Shown: positions 53,077 through 61,856, numbered from the stretch's first letter. The stretch is 64,000 nucleotides of DNA from an uncultured Gammaproteobacteria bacterium (GCA_937139475.1 CAKZQF010000204.1:18623-82622); one strand, 5' to 3'. Made by a program: numbers and translations. Notes: generated from the sequence alone by a model not told the origin.

Positions 53077-53388
53077 ATGGTAAGTCAAGATCTGATTTAT
53101 TCAGTACTTCCTAGGCCTCTGGGTAACCAGGTTTCAGCAGTGAAGTCTGACGTTAAGGAGGTTAGTAAGACGGCGAGACTCAAGCCCATTGAGGAAGATG
53201 AAAAGGCCACCGAGCAATATGGTGTTAGGGAAAAGCGTGTAAATACTGGTGATCGACGCAAGAATCGCAAGGAGCGTCGTAAGTTAAAAGACCGTCGCAG
53301 CAATGACACCAAAACCGACACAAGAGTAGAAAATCAACCCAATACTGAACAAGATAAAAAAGAGGGTGGATTAGATTTATACGTGTAA
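53077..53388 (+). CDS. Small basic/acidic hypothetical protein
   Basis: 103 residues, not recognised. No signal or membrane segment. The N-terminus MVSQDLIYSVLPRP is followed by a highly charged, probably disordered middle with an Arg/Lys-rich stretch (GDRRKNRKERRKLKDRRSND) and an acidic end. ATG at 53077 with AAGGAG 6 bases upstream, an excellent ribosome site, supports a real gene. It is divergent from metK (250 bp apart). The basic patch suggests nucleic acid contact, but this is only inference. Confidence 0.65.
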   Translation: MVSQDLIYSVLPRPLGNQVSAVKSDVKEVSKTARLKPIEEDEKATEQYGVREKRVNTGDRRKNRKERRKLKDRRSNDTKTDTRVENQPNTEQDKKEGGLDLYV

Positions 53389-53476
53389 ATACTAAAGAGA
53401 AAATAATATTTTACACTCTAGCAATTGCAACCCTTTATTAAAGCAGTCAGAATTAAGCTTTTGAAACTAGGCGTCA

Positions 53477-54586
53477 ATGTCTGTGGACCAGCAATCATAT
53501 ACTCAGTTTAGTCGAGCGATCTCCTTATTAGTTTTTCTTTTTGGTGCCTTAAGCGCCGGCGCCATCATTTCTGGTGATGAACTTGGCCGCGTTAACTTAA
53601 TACACTATATTTTATTGTTTTGTTTACTGCCTCTGCTTTCACTCATCGCCATGTTAACTAATACAACAGGCTTTGCAGCAACCAAACATCACATCGTCAA
53701 TTTACTGATCGCAATACCGATTTGGCCACGGGCATGGTTAGATGATTTGCAGACGCTTAAACACCATAACGTTTTTGATGTTTGGCTGCGCTTTGTTAGC
53801 CAATTAGTAGGTTTGTCTTTTAGCCTTGGTTGCTTAGTGGCGTTCTTATTAGTATTGCTCTTTAGCGACATTTCTTTTGTGTGGCGCTCCACGTTGTTAG
53901 ACGCCCAGCATATATATCCATTTTTAAAAGCATTGGCATGGCCATGGCAGTTTATTCCCGGGGCACAGCCGTTAGAAGCAACATTGGTTGCTAGTCAAGA
54001 ATTACGTTTTTCCCAGACATCGAATACCGCTATTGATTATGGCAGTTGGTGGGCGTTTCTTTTTACCGCTCAGGTTGTTTATGCGTTAATACCTCGTCTA
54101 ATCGGTACTCTGTGGGCTAACTTAAGCTTGTCCAAGGCGCTAAAGAAAAATGCACAGGCGGTGCAGACCCCAGCACCTCTTGTTAATCAAGTCCCAGTCT
54201 CTGTTAATCTGGAACCCATAGAAGCGTTACGCCCAGATGTATCCCCCTACAACCTTGTTTGCTGGTTAGCACTCGACCCCGCGATGGTAGAGCAGGCTAG
54301 CTTGGGTTTTGGCAAACCTGAACACATTTATCAGGCCGGTTTTCATGGTGATGACGAGGAAGCGGCAATTGCAGATGAGTTGACACAAGTGGTATTGGTC
54401 GCTGCATGGGAACCGCCGCTCGGGGAGCTAAAAGATTTTCTTGACCATGGCAAGGGGATTATTATGCCACTAGATTTTAAAGGAACTACTTGGCAGCCAA
54501 TTGCTCCACATTACCTCGATGAATGGCGCCGTTTTGCACAAGCTCAAAAGAATTGGAGTATTTTTGTAGATAAGGAATTGAAATGA
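53477..54586 (+). CDS. DUF2868 membrane protein
   Basis: 369 residues with about three or four membrane segments (AISLLVFLFGALSAGAII, ILLFCLLPLLSLIAML, LSFSLGCLVAFLLVLLF, and near 198) and a C-terminal soluble part (YNLVCWLALD, PLGELKDFLDHGKG). It matches the DUF2868 family, which is commonly paired with a DUF3482 GTPase. Its stop overlaps the start of the next gene (ATGA), so both are translated together. Function unknown. Confidence 0.82.
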   Translation: MSVDQQSYTQFSRAISLLVFLFGALSAGAIISGDELGRVNLIHYILLFCLLPLLSLIAMLTNTTGFAATKHHIVNLLIAIPIWPRAWLDDLQTLKHHNVFDVWLRFVSQLVGLSFSLGCLVAFLLVLLFSDISFVWRSTLLDAQHIYPFLKALAWPWQFIPGAQPLEATLVASQELRFSQTSNTAIDYGSWWAFLFTAQVVYALIPRLIGTLWANLSLSKALKKNAQAVQTPAPLVNQVPVSVNLEPIEALRPDVSPYNLVCWLALDPAMVEQASLGFGKPEHIYQAGFHGDDEEAAIADELTQVVLVAAWEPPLGELKDFLDHGKGIIMPLDFKGTTWQPIAPHYLDEWRRFAQAQKNWSIFVDKELK

Positions 54587-55959
54587 CCCCCTGTTTTGCC
54601 GTTGTTGGACACCCAAACAAAGGGAAGTCATCTATCGTATCAACCCTTGCAAGGGATGACCGCGTTGCCGTGTCGATGCAAAGCGGCACAACGAGTGTCG
54701 CAGAATATTTTGATATAAAGATAGGTGAAGAACATTACCAGCTCGTTGATACGCCAGGATTTCAGCGCGCGCGTAAAGTGTTGGCCTGGTTGAACCAAAC
54801 TAATCCCGATGCGGATCAGCGTGGTGCAAGGATTAACGCTTTTTTAAATGATCCTCAGTGTATTGCCGCCTTTAAGGATGAAGTTGAGCTGCTTAAACCT
54901 ATTATGGCCGGCGCTGCAATACTTTATGTAGTTGATGGCTCTCGCCCATACAGTGCTGAGTATGAAGCGGAAATGGAAATTTTACGCTGGACGGGACAAC
55001 CTAGCATGGCATTGATCAACCCCATTGTTAATGATGAACATGTGAAGAGTTGGCAATTAGCGCTTGGCCAATATTTTAGCATAGTGAGAGTTTTTAATGC
55101 GGTGAAAGCGCAGCGAGAACAGCATATTGAGCTGCTACAGGCGTTTGGTGCAATACACCAACCATGGACTGGTGCAATAGAAGCATTGGTCAGGGCATTT
55201 AAAGGCGATATTGCCAAACAGACCTATCAGAGCTGCTATATTGCCGCTCAGATGTTAGAAGATTTAACCCAATATCAAGTTAGCCAAAAGGTGCTCTCCA
55301 AAGGGCAGGCGGATTCGTTAAAGCACCTTTTGGAACAGCAATACTATCAGTGGATGCGCCAACATGAACTGGCGGCGCACGATGAATTGCAGCGGCTTTA
55401 TCATCACCATCACTTAGCACGTGAAAGCCAGGAACTTACCATACCCGATGACTTGTTTGACACCGAAAAATGGTATGGCTGGGGCTTAGACCGTAAACAG
55501 CTTGCAAGCGTTGCTGGTCTAGCTGGCGCCGCAGCCGGTGGTGCGCTTGACCTTGCCGTAGCTGGGCACTCGTTTATGTTAGGGGCCATTGGTGGAGGGG
55601 TTATCGGCTCTAGTGCTGCCTGGTTTGGTGCTGATTCATTAGCGAGTACGAAAGTTAAGGGATTACCGCTAGGTGGCTATGAAGCTCGGTTGGGGCCCAT
55701 GCGAAATAAAAACTTTCCCTATGTGGTGTTAGGCCGTTTTTTGTATAGCTATCAGATGCTTCATCGCCGCAATCATGCACAGCGCGAACGATTATCTGCT
55801 GGAGAGATGAGCGTTAGCGAGTTATTAGAAAAACTTGAATTAAGTGATAAAAAGGCGTTATGCGTGGCGTTAGATCGGCTAAGTAGGCAAAAATCTGTGA
55901 CGCAGCTTCCCGATGTTCTGATGCCTTTGTTACTTTGCATAGATATGGAAAATCAATAG
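54583..55959 (+). CDS. DUF3482-type GTPase
   Basis: 458 residues. N-terminal Era-like GTPase domain with P-loop GHPNKGKSS (about residues 9-17), G2 threonine SGTTSVAEY, G3 DTPG; the G4 motif is altered. It then has a DUF3482 C-terminal region with a glycine/alanine-rich double hydrophobic segment (GLAGAAAGGALDLAVAGHSF, MLGAIGGGVIGSSAAW) that could insert into membranes. Translation is coupled to the DUF2868 gene by a four-base overlap, suggesting a shared membrane complex. The cellular role is not established. Confidence 0.83.
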   Translation: MTPCFAVVGHPNKGKSSIVSTLARDDRVAVSMQSGTTSVAEYFDIKIGEEHYQLVDTPGFQRARKVLAWLNQTNPDADQRGARINAFLNDPQCIAAFKDEVELLKPIMAGAAILYVVDGSRPYSAEYEAEMEILRWTGQPSMALINPIVNDEHVKSWQLALGQYFSIVRVFNAVKAQREQHIELLQAFGAIHQPWTGAIEALVRAFKGDIAKQTYQSCYIAAQMLEDLTQYQVSQKVLSKGQADSLKHLLEQQYYQWMRQHELAAHDELQRLYHHHHLARESQELTIPDDLFDTEKWYGWGLDRKQLASVAGLAGAAAGGALDLAVAGHSFMLGAIGGGVIGSSAAWFGADSLASTKVKGLPLGGYEARLGPMRNKNFPYVVLGRFLYSYQMLHRRNHAQRERLSAGEMSVSELLEKLELSDKKALCVALDRLSRQKSVTQLPDVLMPLLLCIDMENQ

Positions 55960-55980
55960 CAAGAAGCTACCTTGCTATTG
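55954..55980. terminator. Hairpin between the convergent DUF3482 GTPase and cysE genes
   Basis: CAATAGCAAG (55954-55963) pairs with CTTGCTATTG (55971-55980), 10 bp with a 7-base loop. It overlaps the stop codon of the GTPase gene and lacks a strong U-tract. Confidence 0.55.
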
Positions 55981-55993
55981 AATTTGGCTGAGT

Positions 55994-56818
55994 CTAGATA
56001 TCAAAATTCTGGATTATGGTTTTGCTCGGGCTCGCGAGTTCCTTTTCCAAGTTCTGGCACATATCAAGTGCTGGCATAATACTCTCTGGTGAACCAATTT
56101 GTTTTGCAGGTACACCGGCCACTGTAGTATGCGGTGCCACCGCTTTTAAAACCACACTACCAGCGCCTATCTTGGCTCCTTGGCCAATTTCGATGTTGCC
56201 AAGTATTTTAGAGCCTGCACCAATTAATACACCAGCGCGAACCTTAGGGTGACGATCGCCAGATTCTTTACCCGTACCACCCAAGGTTACACCCTGAAGG
56301 ATTGATACATTATCTTCGACTACGCTGGTCTCACCGATAACGATACCATTGGCATGATCAAGCATAACCCCCTTGCCAATTTTAGCGGCAGGGTGAATAT
56401 CTACATCAAAAGTTTCCGAGATCCTACTTTGAATATAGAGCGCCAGTGGTTTTCGTTGCTGCTGCCAAAGGTGATGGGAAATCCGATAACTTTGCAGTGC
56501 CATAAACCCTTTAAGGTGAAGTATCACTTCTGGGAAACTCTCAATGGCTGGATCACGCTCACGCACCGCTTCAATATCCCGCGCACAAGAATTGATGATC
56601 AGTGACGACTGTTCATAGGATTGATTAAACAAGGCTTCTAGTTCGCTGATAGACATATAAGCATCGCACAGTTTGCTTGCTAGAATGTTACTCATCGCGT
56701 GGCATAGGGAAGGCTGATCAATAATGTGTTGATGATACAGGGATGTTAATAAGGTTTCTTTTTCAATCGCACTCTGGGCTTGGTCTAATATATCTTTCCA
56801 AAGGGAGTTAATATTCAT
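55994..56818 (-). CDS. cysE: Serine O-acetyltransferase
   Basis: 274 residues from the chosen start. N-terminal helical domain (RDIEAVRERDPAIESFPEVILHLKGF) and a left-handed beta-helix of hexapeptide repeats (DVDIHPAAKIGKGVMLDHANG, VTLGGTGKESGDRHPKV). It makes O-acetylserine for cysteine synthesis. The C-terminal tail ends in Ile (NFDI), the usual residue for docking with O-acetylserine sulfhydrylase. ATG at 56818 is preferred by family alignment; the frame runs 12 codons further to 56854. Confidence 0.95.
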   Translation of the reverse strand: MNINSLWKDILDQAQSAIEKETLLTSLYHQHIIDQPSLCHAMSNILASKLCDAYMSISELEALFNQSYEQSSLIINSCARDIEAVRERDPAIESFPEVILHLKGFMALQSYRISHHLWQQQRKPLALYIQSRISETFDVDIHPAAKIGKGVMLDHANGIVIGETSVVEDNVSILQGVTLGGTGKESGDRHPKVRAGVLIGAGSKILGNIEIGQGAKIGAGSVVLKAVAPHTTVAGVPAKQIGSPESIMPALDMCQNLEKELASPSKTIIQNFDI

Positions 56819-57011
56819 AATCGTTAATACATGGTGAAGAGTATAATTGACCAATGTGCCATGCCACGCTTAATCGAGCAAGTTCTTTTGTTTATAAGAT
56901 AGAGCCTATTACCAAAGTAACAAAACCGATTCCTTGATGAAAAGAGCTTAAGTGGCGTTGGGTTACGATCTTCAAATGTAGCAAAGCCACTAGGCTCTCA
57001 ATGTTTATCCG

Positions 57012-57374
57012 TTATACGCCTTCGACATCAGCTAACATAAGCGGAGCTGTTGCAAGGTCAAAGGTGAGGCCGGAGAGTTTTACATTAAACCATTGCTTAA
57101 ACTGTGTGCTGTCACTTAGCTGGGGAGCGAGGTCTAAAAACTCATCCCATACACTCAGTTCACTTTGCCAAATTGTGGTGTAATGGCTCTGAATTAACTG
57201 TTCAATTAAAGTATCTAGTGGCTGTTCTTGTTCTGGCTCGTCGACTAAGTAACAACTTGACTCACCGGTTAGTTCTAATAAGCTAGGAACATCTTCAAAA
57301 CCACTATCAACTAACCATTGATGCATTGGTTGTTTTGGTGTAATTATTAATGAAATGCGATTGACAAACTTCAT
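57012..57374 (-). CDS. Conserved-looking hypothetical protein
   Basis: 120 residues, acidic, no membrane segment or signal, not assigned to a family. Starts MKFVNRISLIITPKQPMHQW and ends with FDLATAPLMLADVEGV; the tryptophan-rich middle (TTIWQSELSVWDEFLDLAPQL, FKQWFNVKLSG) looks like a compact helical fold. Divergent from the M28 peptidase gene. Coding sense is supported by its composition and length relative to the opposite-strand frames. Confidence 0.72.
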   Translation of the reverse strand: MKFVNRISLIITPKQPMHQWLVDSGFEDVPSLLELTGESSCYLVDEPEQEQPLDTLIEQLIQSHYTTIWQSELSVWDEFLDLAPQLSDSTQFKQWFNVKLSGLTFDLATAPLMLADVEGV

Positions 57375-57440
57375 GCTAAACCCTTTGGTTACGATAATGG
57401 CTTTATTATACGTTAGCTATATAAGGATAAGGAGTGGAAA

Positions 57441-58379
57441 TTGTTAAATTTATCTATCAGTTTAAAGCATACACTCATCGTGCTCCCGATACTGCTAAGT
57501 GGTTGTACTTCCTCTAAGCTAACTACCTGCCAGGAACGTATCGATAACGTTAAAGCAAATACACAAGTATTGGCTGATATTGTTCAGTTATCTTCCAGCG
57601 AAATGTCCGGAAGGGCGCCTACTACGCGAGGGAGCTTGGCTGCACAACAGTATATTACTGAGCGCTTCATTAATATTGGTGCCCAGCCATTTTACAAAGG
57701 CTATACCAAGCCATTTGCGCATCGAAAACTGGCACCGCTTAAGGGAGTTAACTTAGTGGCTACAGTTGCCGGTAGCGTTTTTCCTGAACAGTTTATTGTT
57801 GTCAGTGCACATTATGATCATTTGGGGCATCGTGGCAGTACCATATTCTATGGTGCTGATGATAATGCATCTGGTGTCGCAATGATGCTTGATTTAGCAG
57901 CCCATTTAACTCGTAATCCACCACTTTATTCTGTACTTTTTCTAGCGACTGATGCCGAAGAGAAAGGGTTGTTGGGGGCGAGCGCTTTCTTACAGGAAAA
58001 TGAAATTGATATTGTGCTAAACCTGAATCTCGATATGCTAGGCCGCTCGAAAAGAATGTATTATTTGGTCTCACCTGATATTAGAAATAAATTAAGGGTT
58101 AGCATTGAAAGTTCATCAAATACCTGTTTTGTGTACCGACGCCGTCATAAAGACCGGAGCTCTATGAGATATGTCGATTATTTTAAAGCGAGCGACCACT
58201 ATGCATTTCATAAAGCGGGCATTCCCTATGTGTTTTTAAGTGGGGCTATTCATAATGACTATCACCTAAGCAGCGATACAAGTGACAAGATGCGTTTGGC
58301 TAATGTCTCGAATCAAAATGAGCATGTCAGAAAAATGTTTGGTTTGATTGAAGATTTACTGATTAAACACGGGACTTAA
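57441..58379 (+). CDS. M28-family zinc metallopeptidase, lipoprotein
   Basis: 312 residues. A lipoprotein signal with lipobox LSGC (Cys near residue 22). The peptidase core shows the expected zinc ligands: His in VSAHYDHLG, Asp in GADDNASG, Glu pair in TDAEEKGLLG, Asp in LNLDMLGRS and a C-terminal His in NDYHLSSDTSD. It probably removes N-terminal amino acids at the periplasmic face of the outer or inner membrane. TTG start at 57441 with AAGGAG 6 bases upstream. Followed by a terminator. Confidence 0.9.
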   Translation: MLNLSISLKHTLIVLPILLSGCTSSKLTTCQERIDNVKANTQVLADIVQLSSSEMSGRAPTTRGSLAAQQYITERFINIGAQPFYKGYTKPFAHRKLAPLKGVNLVATVAGSVFPEQFIVVSAHYDHLGHRGSTIFYGADDNASGVAMMLDLAAHLTRNPPLYSVLFLATDAEEKGLLGASAFLQENEIDIVLNLNLDMLGRSKRMYYLVSPDIRNKLRVSIESSSNTCFVYRRRHKDRSSMRYVDYFKASDHYAFHKAGIPYVFLSGAIHNDYHLSSDTSDKMRLANVSNQNEHVRKMFGLIEDLLIKHGT

Positions 58380-58404
58380 TTAACTAAAAAGCTATTGGAA
58401 ATAG

Positions 58405-58436
58405 CAAAGCGCCGAGAGCAGTCGCGGCGCTTTTTT
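58405..58436 (+). terminator. Terminator after the M28 peptidase gene
   Basis: AGCGCCG (58408-58414) and CGGCGCT (58425-58431) pair with a 10-base loop, followed by TTTTTT. Confidence 0.9.
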
Positions 58437-58491
58437 GTTAATCACTGAGTTTAAGATATTGACGCTACCAAACTCAGTTAGCTTGGAGATA

Positions 58492-59073
58492 TTATGCCCA
58501 GTTTCCCTTGTTTTTCTTTTTGCTAGGAATAAAGGTGATTAACACACCTATTAATAAGCTGACGATCACTAAGATTCCGCCATTTAAAAGCCACTTAATT
58601 TGTATTTCAGCATCTTCACCAACAAGCTTAGCTTCGATTTCTGTTTTTTCGCGCTTTGCTGCGGCAAGTTCGCTGCTCAGCGTTGTGATGCGTTGCTCAA
58701 GCTGACTGTTGTTTTGATTAACTTGAGAGGACTGCAGCGTTAGCTGTTCATTATCGCTTGTTAACGCTTGGTATTTGCTTTGCAAAGCCTCGAAACGCTC
58801 TTTGATGCTTAGTTCTGTAGAGGCAAATTCGCTTTGTACCCAACCACTGCGGCCTTTTTCATCGGTAATTTTTGTATAAGCGCCATCTGCCGACTTCTCA
58901 ATAATTTCAATCTTAGACCCTGCGATTACGCTACCCAATATACGGAACTTTGCGCTTGGCCCTGTGTGCATATAAACGTAAACGTTATCGGATATATAAC
59001 CCGTGGCAGCAGTTGCTGTATTGCAAAACAAAGTGACGGTGGCTAAAACTAAAACAAGTAGGAACTTAAGCAT
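58492..59073 (-). CDS. TIGR04211/YgiM-like SH3-domain membrane protein
   Basis: 193 residues. Signal peptide (LLVLVLATVTLFCNTATA), bacterial SH3 domain (YISDNVYVYMHTGPSAKFRI, KGRSGWVQ), a coiled coil (about residues 90-160, SKYQALTSDNEQLTLQSSQV), then a C-terminal membrane anchor (GGILVIVSLLIGVLITFI) with a basic tail. Same layout as YgiM of E. coli; the cell role is not firmly known. It is convergent with the M28 peptidase gene, and the csrB-like RNA gene starts about 400 bp upstream of it, divergent. Confidence 0.87.
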   Translation of the reverse strand: MLKFLLVLVLATVTLFCNTATAATGYISDNVYVYMHTGPSAKFRILGSVIAGSKIEIIEKSADGAYTKITDEKGRSGWVQSEFASTELSIKERFEALQSKYQALTSDNEQLTLQSSQVNQNNSQLEQRITTLSSELAAAKREKTEIEAKLVGEDAEIQIKWLLNGGILVIVSLLIGVLITFIPSKKKNKGNWA

Positions 59074-59286
59074 GGATTTCTCTAAATTTATTGGGAAATT
59101 AGGACAGGCATTATCGTAGTATTTTGTGCCTGCAGGTGCAACAAGACTTTTGCAATTATATTAAAATTTAAGACATATTTGTTCATCCTTAGTTAAGCTT
59201 CAATATTGTCTAATAATTAAAATAAACAAAGAGTTAACATTCACGGCTCGTTATCAGCAAAGCACCTTCCCGATTTGTTAGCAGAT

Positions 59287-59304
59287 GTTGTGAGATATAT
59301 CTCA
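59287..59304. promoter_or_regulatory. UvrY/GacA-type 18-bp palindrome upstream of the csrB-like gene
   Basis: TGTGAGATATATCTCACA is a perfect 18-base inverted repeat. It closely resembles the UvrY-binding repeat of E. coli csrB and the GacA/VarA consensus TGTAAG-N6-CTTACA (recalled, not checked). It lies about 180 bp upstream of the proposed start of the RNA, a distance like that reported for E. coli csrB. Confidence 0.7.
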
Positions 59305-59441
59305 CAAGCATGTAAGCTCAAACAGATATTTCACATCAGCTATAATTTCTTGTGTTAATTATCCTTTTGATATTAAAGCTATTTCTATTTCATTCTTATT
59401 GTGTCAATAAATTTACCGAAGATTAGCTATCAGATTGATAC

Positions 59442-59469
59442 TTGAGAATTAATATCATTAATCTACTAT
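59442..59469 (+). promoter_or_regulatory. Sigma-70-like promoter of the csrB-like RNA
   Basis: TTGAGA (59442-59447) and TACTAT (59464-59469) are spaced by 16 bases and place the start of the RNA near 59476-59478. It is the best -35/-10 pair between the palindrome and the first GGA. Confidence 0.5.
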
Positions 59470-59476
59470 TTATACA

Positions 59477-60054
59477 TGGAAAGGCAACGGCGATTCTCAT
59501 CAGGAAGATGAAATGGCACGGTGCATCGAAATATGGACATTTCAAACATAGGCAACGCTAATAGATTGATTGACCCCTTTTAATTAGCTTAGTTTAAAAG
59601 ACGCAGGGACCGCGGACAAAAAGGCACATAAGGAAATGTCGCAGCCAGGAAGGCACTTTATGGATAGCATATAGCAGGACGCTGACCGGCAAAGGATGCA
59701 CTGCAATGGAATGTTATGGAGGAGCAATAGGATATTGCGCCGCTTACACGGATAGGTAAGCTTAATCCACAAAAGGAAATTCACCGGAAGTGAATAGTGC
59801 TTGTTAGGAAGATGGGCGCAGGGATGGAAATCCAGATTATGCTATGGATAGCCTCGAAGCATATGCTATACAAGGATTAGTTATTGAGAAATCTGTAACG
59901 TTTGTAAGGCATTGGCATGATGCCAAAATGGACACCCAATGGATTGGATCAAAGGATGGTTCTAGGGAGTGACCGAAGAATGGATGATATGTGCTCGAAT
60001 GTGGTTTCGTATCTAAAAAAAGGGTATATCGTATAGACGTTATACCCTTTTTTT
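59477..60054 (+). ncRNA. csrB: CsrB-family small regulatory RNA (CsrA antagonist)
   Basis: About 578 nt with about 28 GGA triplets on the plus strand and no convincing gene. Many GGAs are in loops of short hairpins: TCATC/GATGA around AGGAA (59497-59511), GCAAT/ATTGC around AGGAT (59724-59738), GCTTAC/GTAAGC around ACGGATAG (59742-59761), ATTCAC/GTGAAT around CGGAA (59779-59795), and GCTA/TAGC around TGGA (59841-59852). That is the CsrB/CsrC/RsmZ design: each GGA loop binds the translational regulator CsrA. It ends in a clear terminator. It lies about 1.5 kb from yqcC-truC, a neighbourhood I recall also for E. coli csrB. Start and end are predicted. Confidence 0.85.
60015..60054 (+). terminator. 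Terminator of the csrB-like RNA
   Basis: GGGTATA (60022-60028) and TATACCC (60041-60047) with a 12-base loop; A-run (60015-60021) before and T-run (60048-60054) after extend the stem to 14 bp. It may also stop transcripts from the opposing DUF3301 gene. Confidence 0.93.
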
Positions 60055-60069
60055 GTTGGTATTAAAAAG

Positions 60070-60378
60070 TTAATTCTGCCGATAAGCTGGCGTATCAACA
60101 CTTAGCAGCTTCACACCATTAACAACTGCATAGCCAAGGTAATAACTTTCCCCGTCACTGCTAAACTCAAACTGGTATGTGCCTTTCCAGCAAAAGTGCC
60201 CATTGGCGCTGCGCGAGGGTTGTAATTTGGTTCGCGCAATAGCCAGCACTTGTAGACCGTGCGTCTCGCAGTATTCATTGATAGATGCTTTGGCTTTTTC
60301 TGCCATGATTCTCGTTTGCCAAAAGAGCCAAATCACTAAACATAATATCAATAACGCTAATATCTCGAATAAACTCAT
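60070..60378 (-). CDS. DUF3301 small membrane protein
   Basis: 102 residues with one N-terminal membrane helix (ILALLILCLVIWLFW) and a soluble remainder (HGLQVLAIARTKLQPSRSAN, YQFEFSSDGESYYLGYAVV) matching DUF3301. Function unknown. Its start overlaps the stop of the DUF3549 gene (TAATG arrangement), so the pair is coupled. Confidence 0.85.
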   Translation of the reverse strand: MSLFEILALLILCLVIWLFWQTRIMAEKAKASINEYCETHGLQVLAIARTKLQPSRSANGHFCWKGTYQFEFSSDGESYYLGYAVVNGVKLLSVDTPAYRQN

Positions 60379-61433
60379 TACTCGCCCGCTATAAGTTTTG
60401 CAATGTGGTGTGCCATTGCTTCGCTACGCTGTGGAAAACGTAACGCGTTTAACATGTGGGTGCGCGCGCTTGGAATTGAGACTAAATCTGTAAAGACCTG
60501 ATTAAAAACATCTTGCTCAATATTTAAACTGCTTAATGCTTCCAGGATCGCAACGGCACAATCAACATCGTTTATCAGTTGCCAATAGCGGGCTGCGATA
60601 ATAACAACAATATCCAATTCAGACTTAATTAACGCACTTGCTAACAACATTGTAAGTGCTTGTTGCTGAAAACCAACCCCTTTGGCATGAGATAGAGCGC
60701 GCGCACAATGTACGGTACGGCTCATATCATTGTTTGCAATGCTTTCTTTTAATAGGGCCAATAAGGTCGTGGCAATCGGGGTATTTATCGCATTATTCTC
60801 CAAACTACAGCACAATGCGCAGAAGGATTCTTGCGGTAATTTAGGCAGTGCTTTAGCGATAACTTGGCTAAACATCGGATCATCACAGCGACTGGCTATA
60901 TCGGCAAATCCCTGAAAGCCGATCTCTTGCCATCGTTGATATTGAGATTCGTCTTTCAAATAATCAAAAGCTGCGGCCATATACTGGCTTGCTGGCAATT
61001 TTAGTGTTTGCCCAACCAAGCTATTGAAAGCGGCTAATTTCTGTTCGCTAGGTTTGAAAATAAGCGGATTATGGTCAAGTGCTGACTGCTGTTCCTTGCT
61101 TGGTTGCTTTTCCATGCTTTTACCCAGGGCAGTGACGACCAGCTCTAAAAATTGGCTACGAGAAGCTTGTTCAAGCAATCCTCTTTCGTCCAGTGGCAGT
61201 TTTAAAAACCAAATGTAATGTTGTTCACTGCGTTGTTTATTCCAAAACAGTATCGCTATCCAGGCATGTTGCTGTAGCGGATAAGGGTAGGGCATTTTGG
61301 CGTCTTCAAAGTCGCTGAAGGTGCTGGTTGATAATTTTTGCACTTTACGACCCATGTCGAACACACGGTATTGGCTTTCTGACTGAGTTAAAAACTCGCT
61401 TAATGTATTTACGTGTTCCACATTACTTACCAT
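60378..61433 (-). CDS. DUF3549 protein
   Basis: 351 residues matching the DUF3549 family (QYRVFDMGRKVQKLSTSTF, PYPYPLQQHAWIAILFW, HYIWFLKLPLDERGLL). The N-terminal part is a small globular domain; the rest is helical, HEAT-like. Function unknown. First gene of a pair with DUF3301; divergent from yqcC across about 85 bp. Confidence 0.85.
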   Translation of the reverse strand: MVSNVEHVNTLSEFLTQSESQYRVFDMGRKVQKLSTSTFSDFEDAKMPYPYPLQQHAWIAILFWNKQRSEQHYIWFLKLPLDERGLLEQASRSQFLELVVTALGKSMEKQPSKEQQSALDHNPLIFKPSEQKLAAFNSLVGQTLKLPASQYMAAAFDYLKDESQYQRWQEIGFQGFADIASRCDDPMFSQVIAKALPKLPQESFCALCCSLENNAINTPIATTLLALLKESIANNDMSRTVHCARALSHAKGVGFQQQALTMLLASALIKSELDIVVIIAARYWQLINDVDCAVAILEALSSLNIEQDVFNQVFTDLVSIPSARTHMLNALRFPQRSEAMAHHIAKLIAGE

Positions 61434-61517
61434 GACTACTTAAAATTTTTCGCTATTGTAGCAACCATTTGATGCTATTGGTATGATACGCCAATATTAT
61501 CTCATAGGTTTAAATTC

Positions 61518-61835
61518 ATGACTCAAGCAAACCAAGTAAATTCGTTATTAGAACAGATCAACCAGGAAATGATTAAGCAGGATCTTTGGCAAAGTACATT
61601 ACCAAGTAAAGAAGCGCTTGAAAGTGAGCAGCCTTTTTGTTGCGATACCTTGTCATTTGCACAGTGGTTAGAGTTTATCTTATTGCCCAAAATGCAAATG
61701 TTGGTTGACTCGAATATGGAATTGCCGAAGGAGTTTTTGATTTTACCGATGGCGCAAGAATCGTTCGCACAAATTGAAGAAGACACTGACCACTTGCTAG
61801 CGCTTATTGCACAGCTTGATGCCGTTTTTGCCTAA
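61518..61835 (+). CDS. yqcC: YqcC-family protein
   Basis: 105 residues, all helical: LLEQINQEMIKQDLWQSTLPS, then FCCDTLSFAQWLEFILLPKM as in E. coli YqcC. Function unknown. The truC frame begins right after its stop, as in enterobacteria (yqcC-truC). Confidence 0.88.
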   Translation: MTQANQVNSLLEQINQEMIKQDLWQSTLPSKEALESEQPFCCDTLSFAQWLEFILLPKMQMLVDSNMELPKEFLILPMAQESFAQIEEDTDHLLALIAQLDAVFA

Positions 61836-61856
61836 GTGGAACAATCTATAGATACT

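Noticed and set aside
59584..59784. 66-codon open frame on the minus strand inside the csrB-like region
   Set aside because: It is Cys/Leu-rich with no ribosome site or family resemblance, and the region is better explained by the GGA-rich structured RNA on the other strand.
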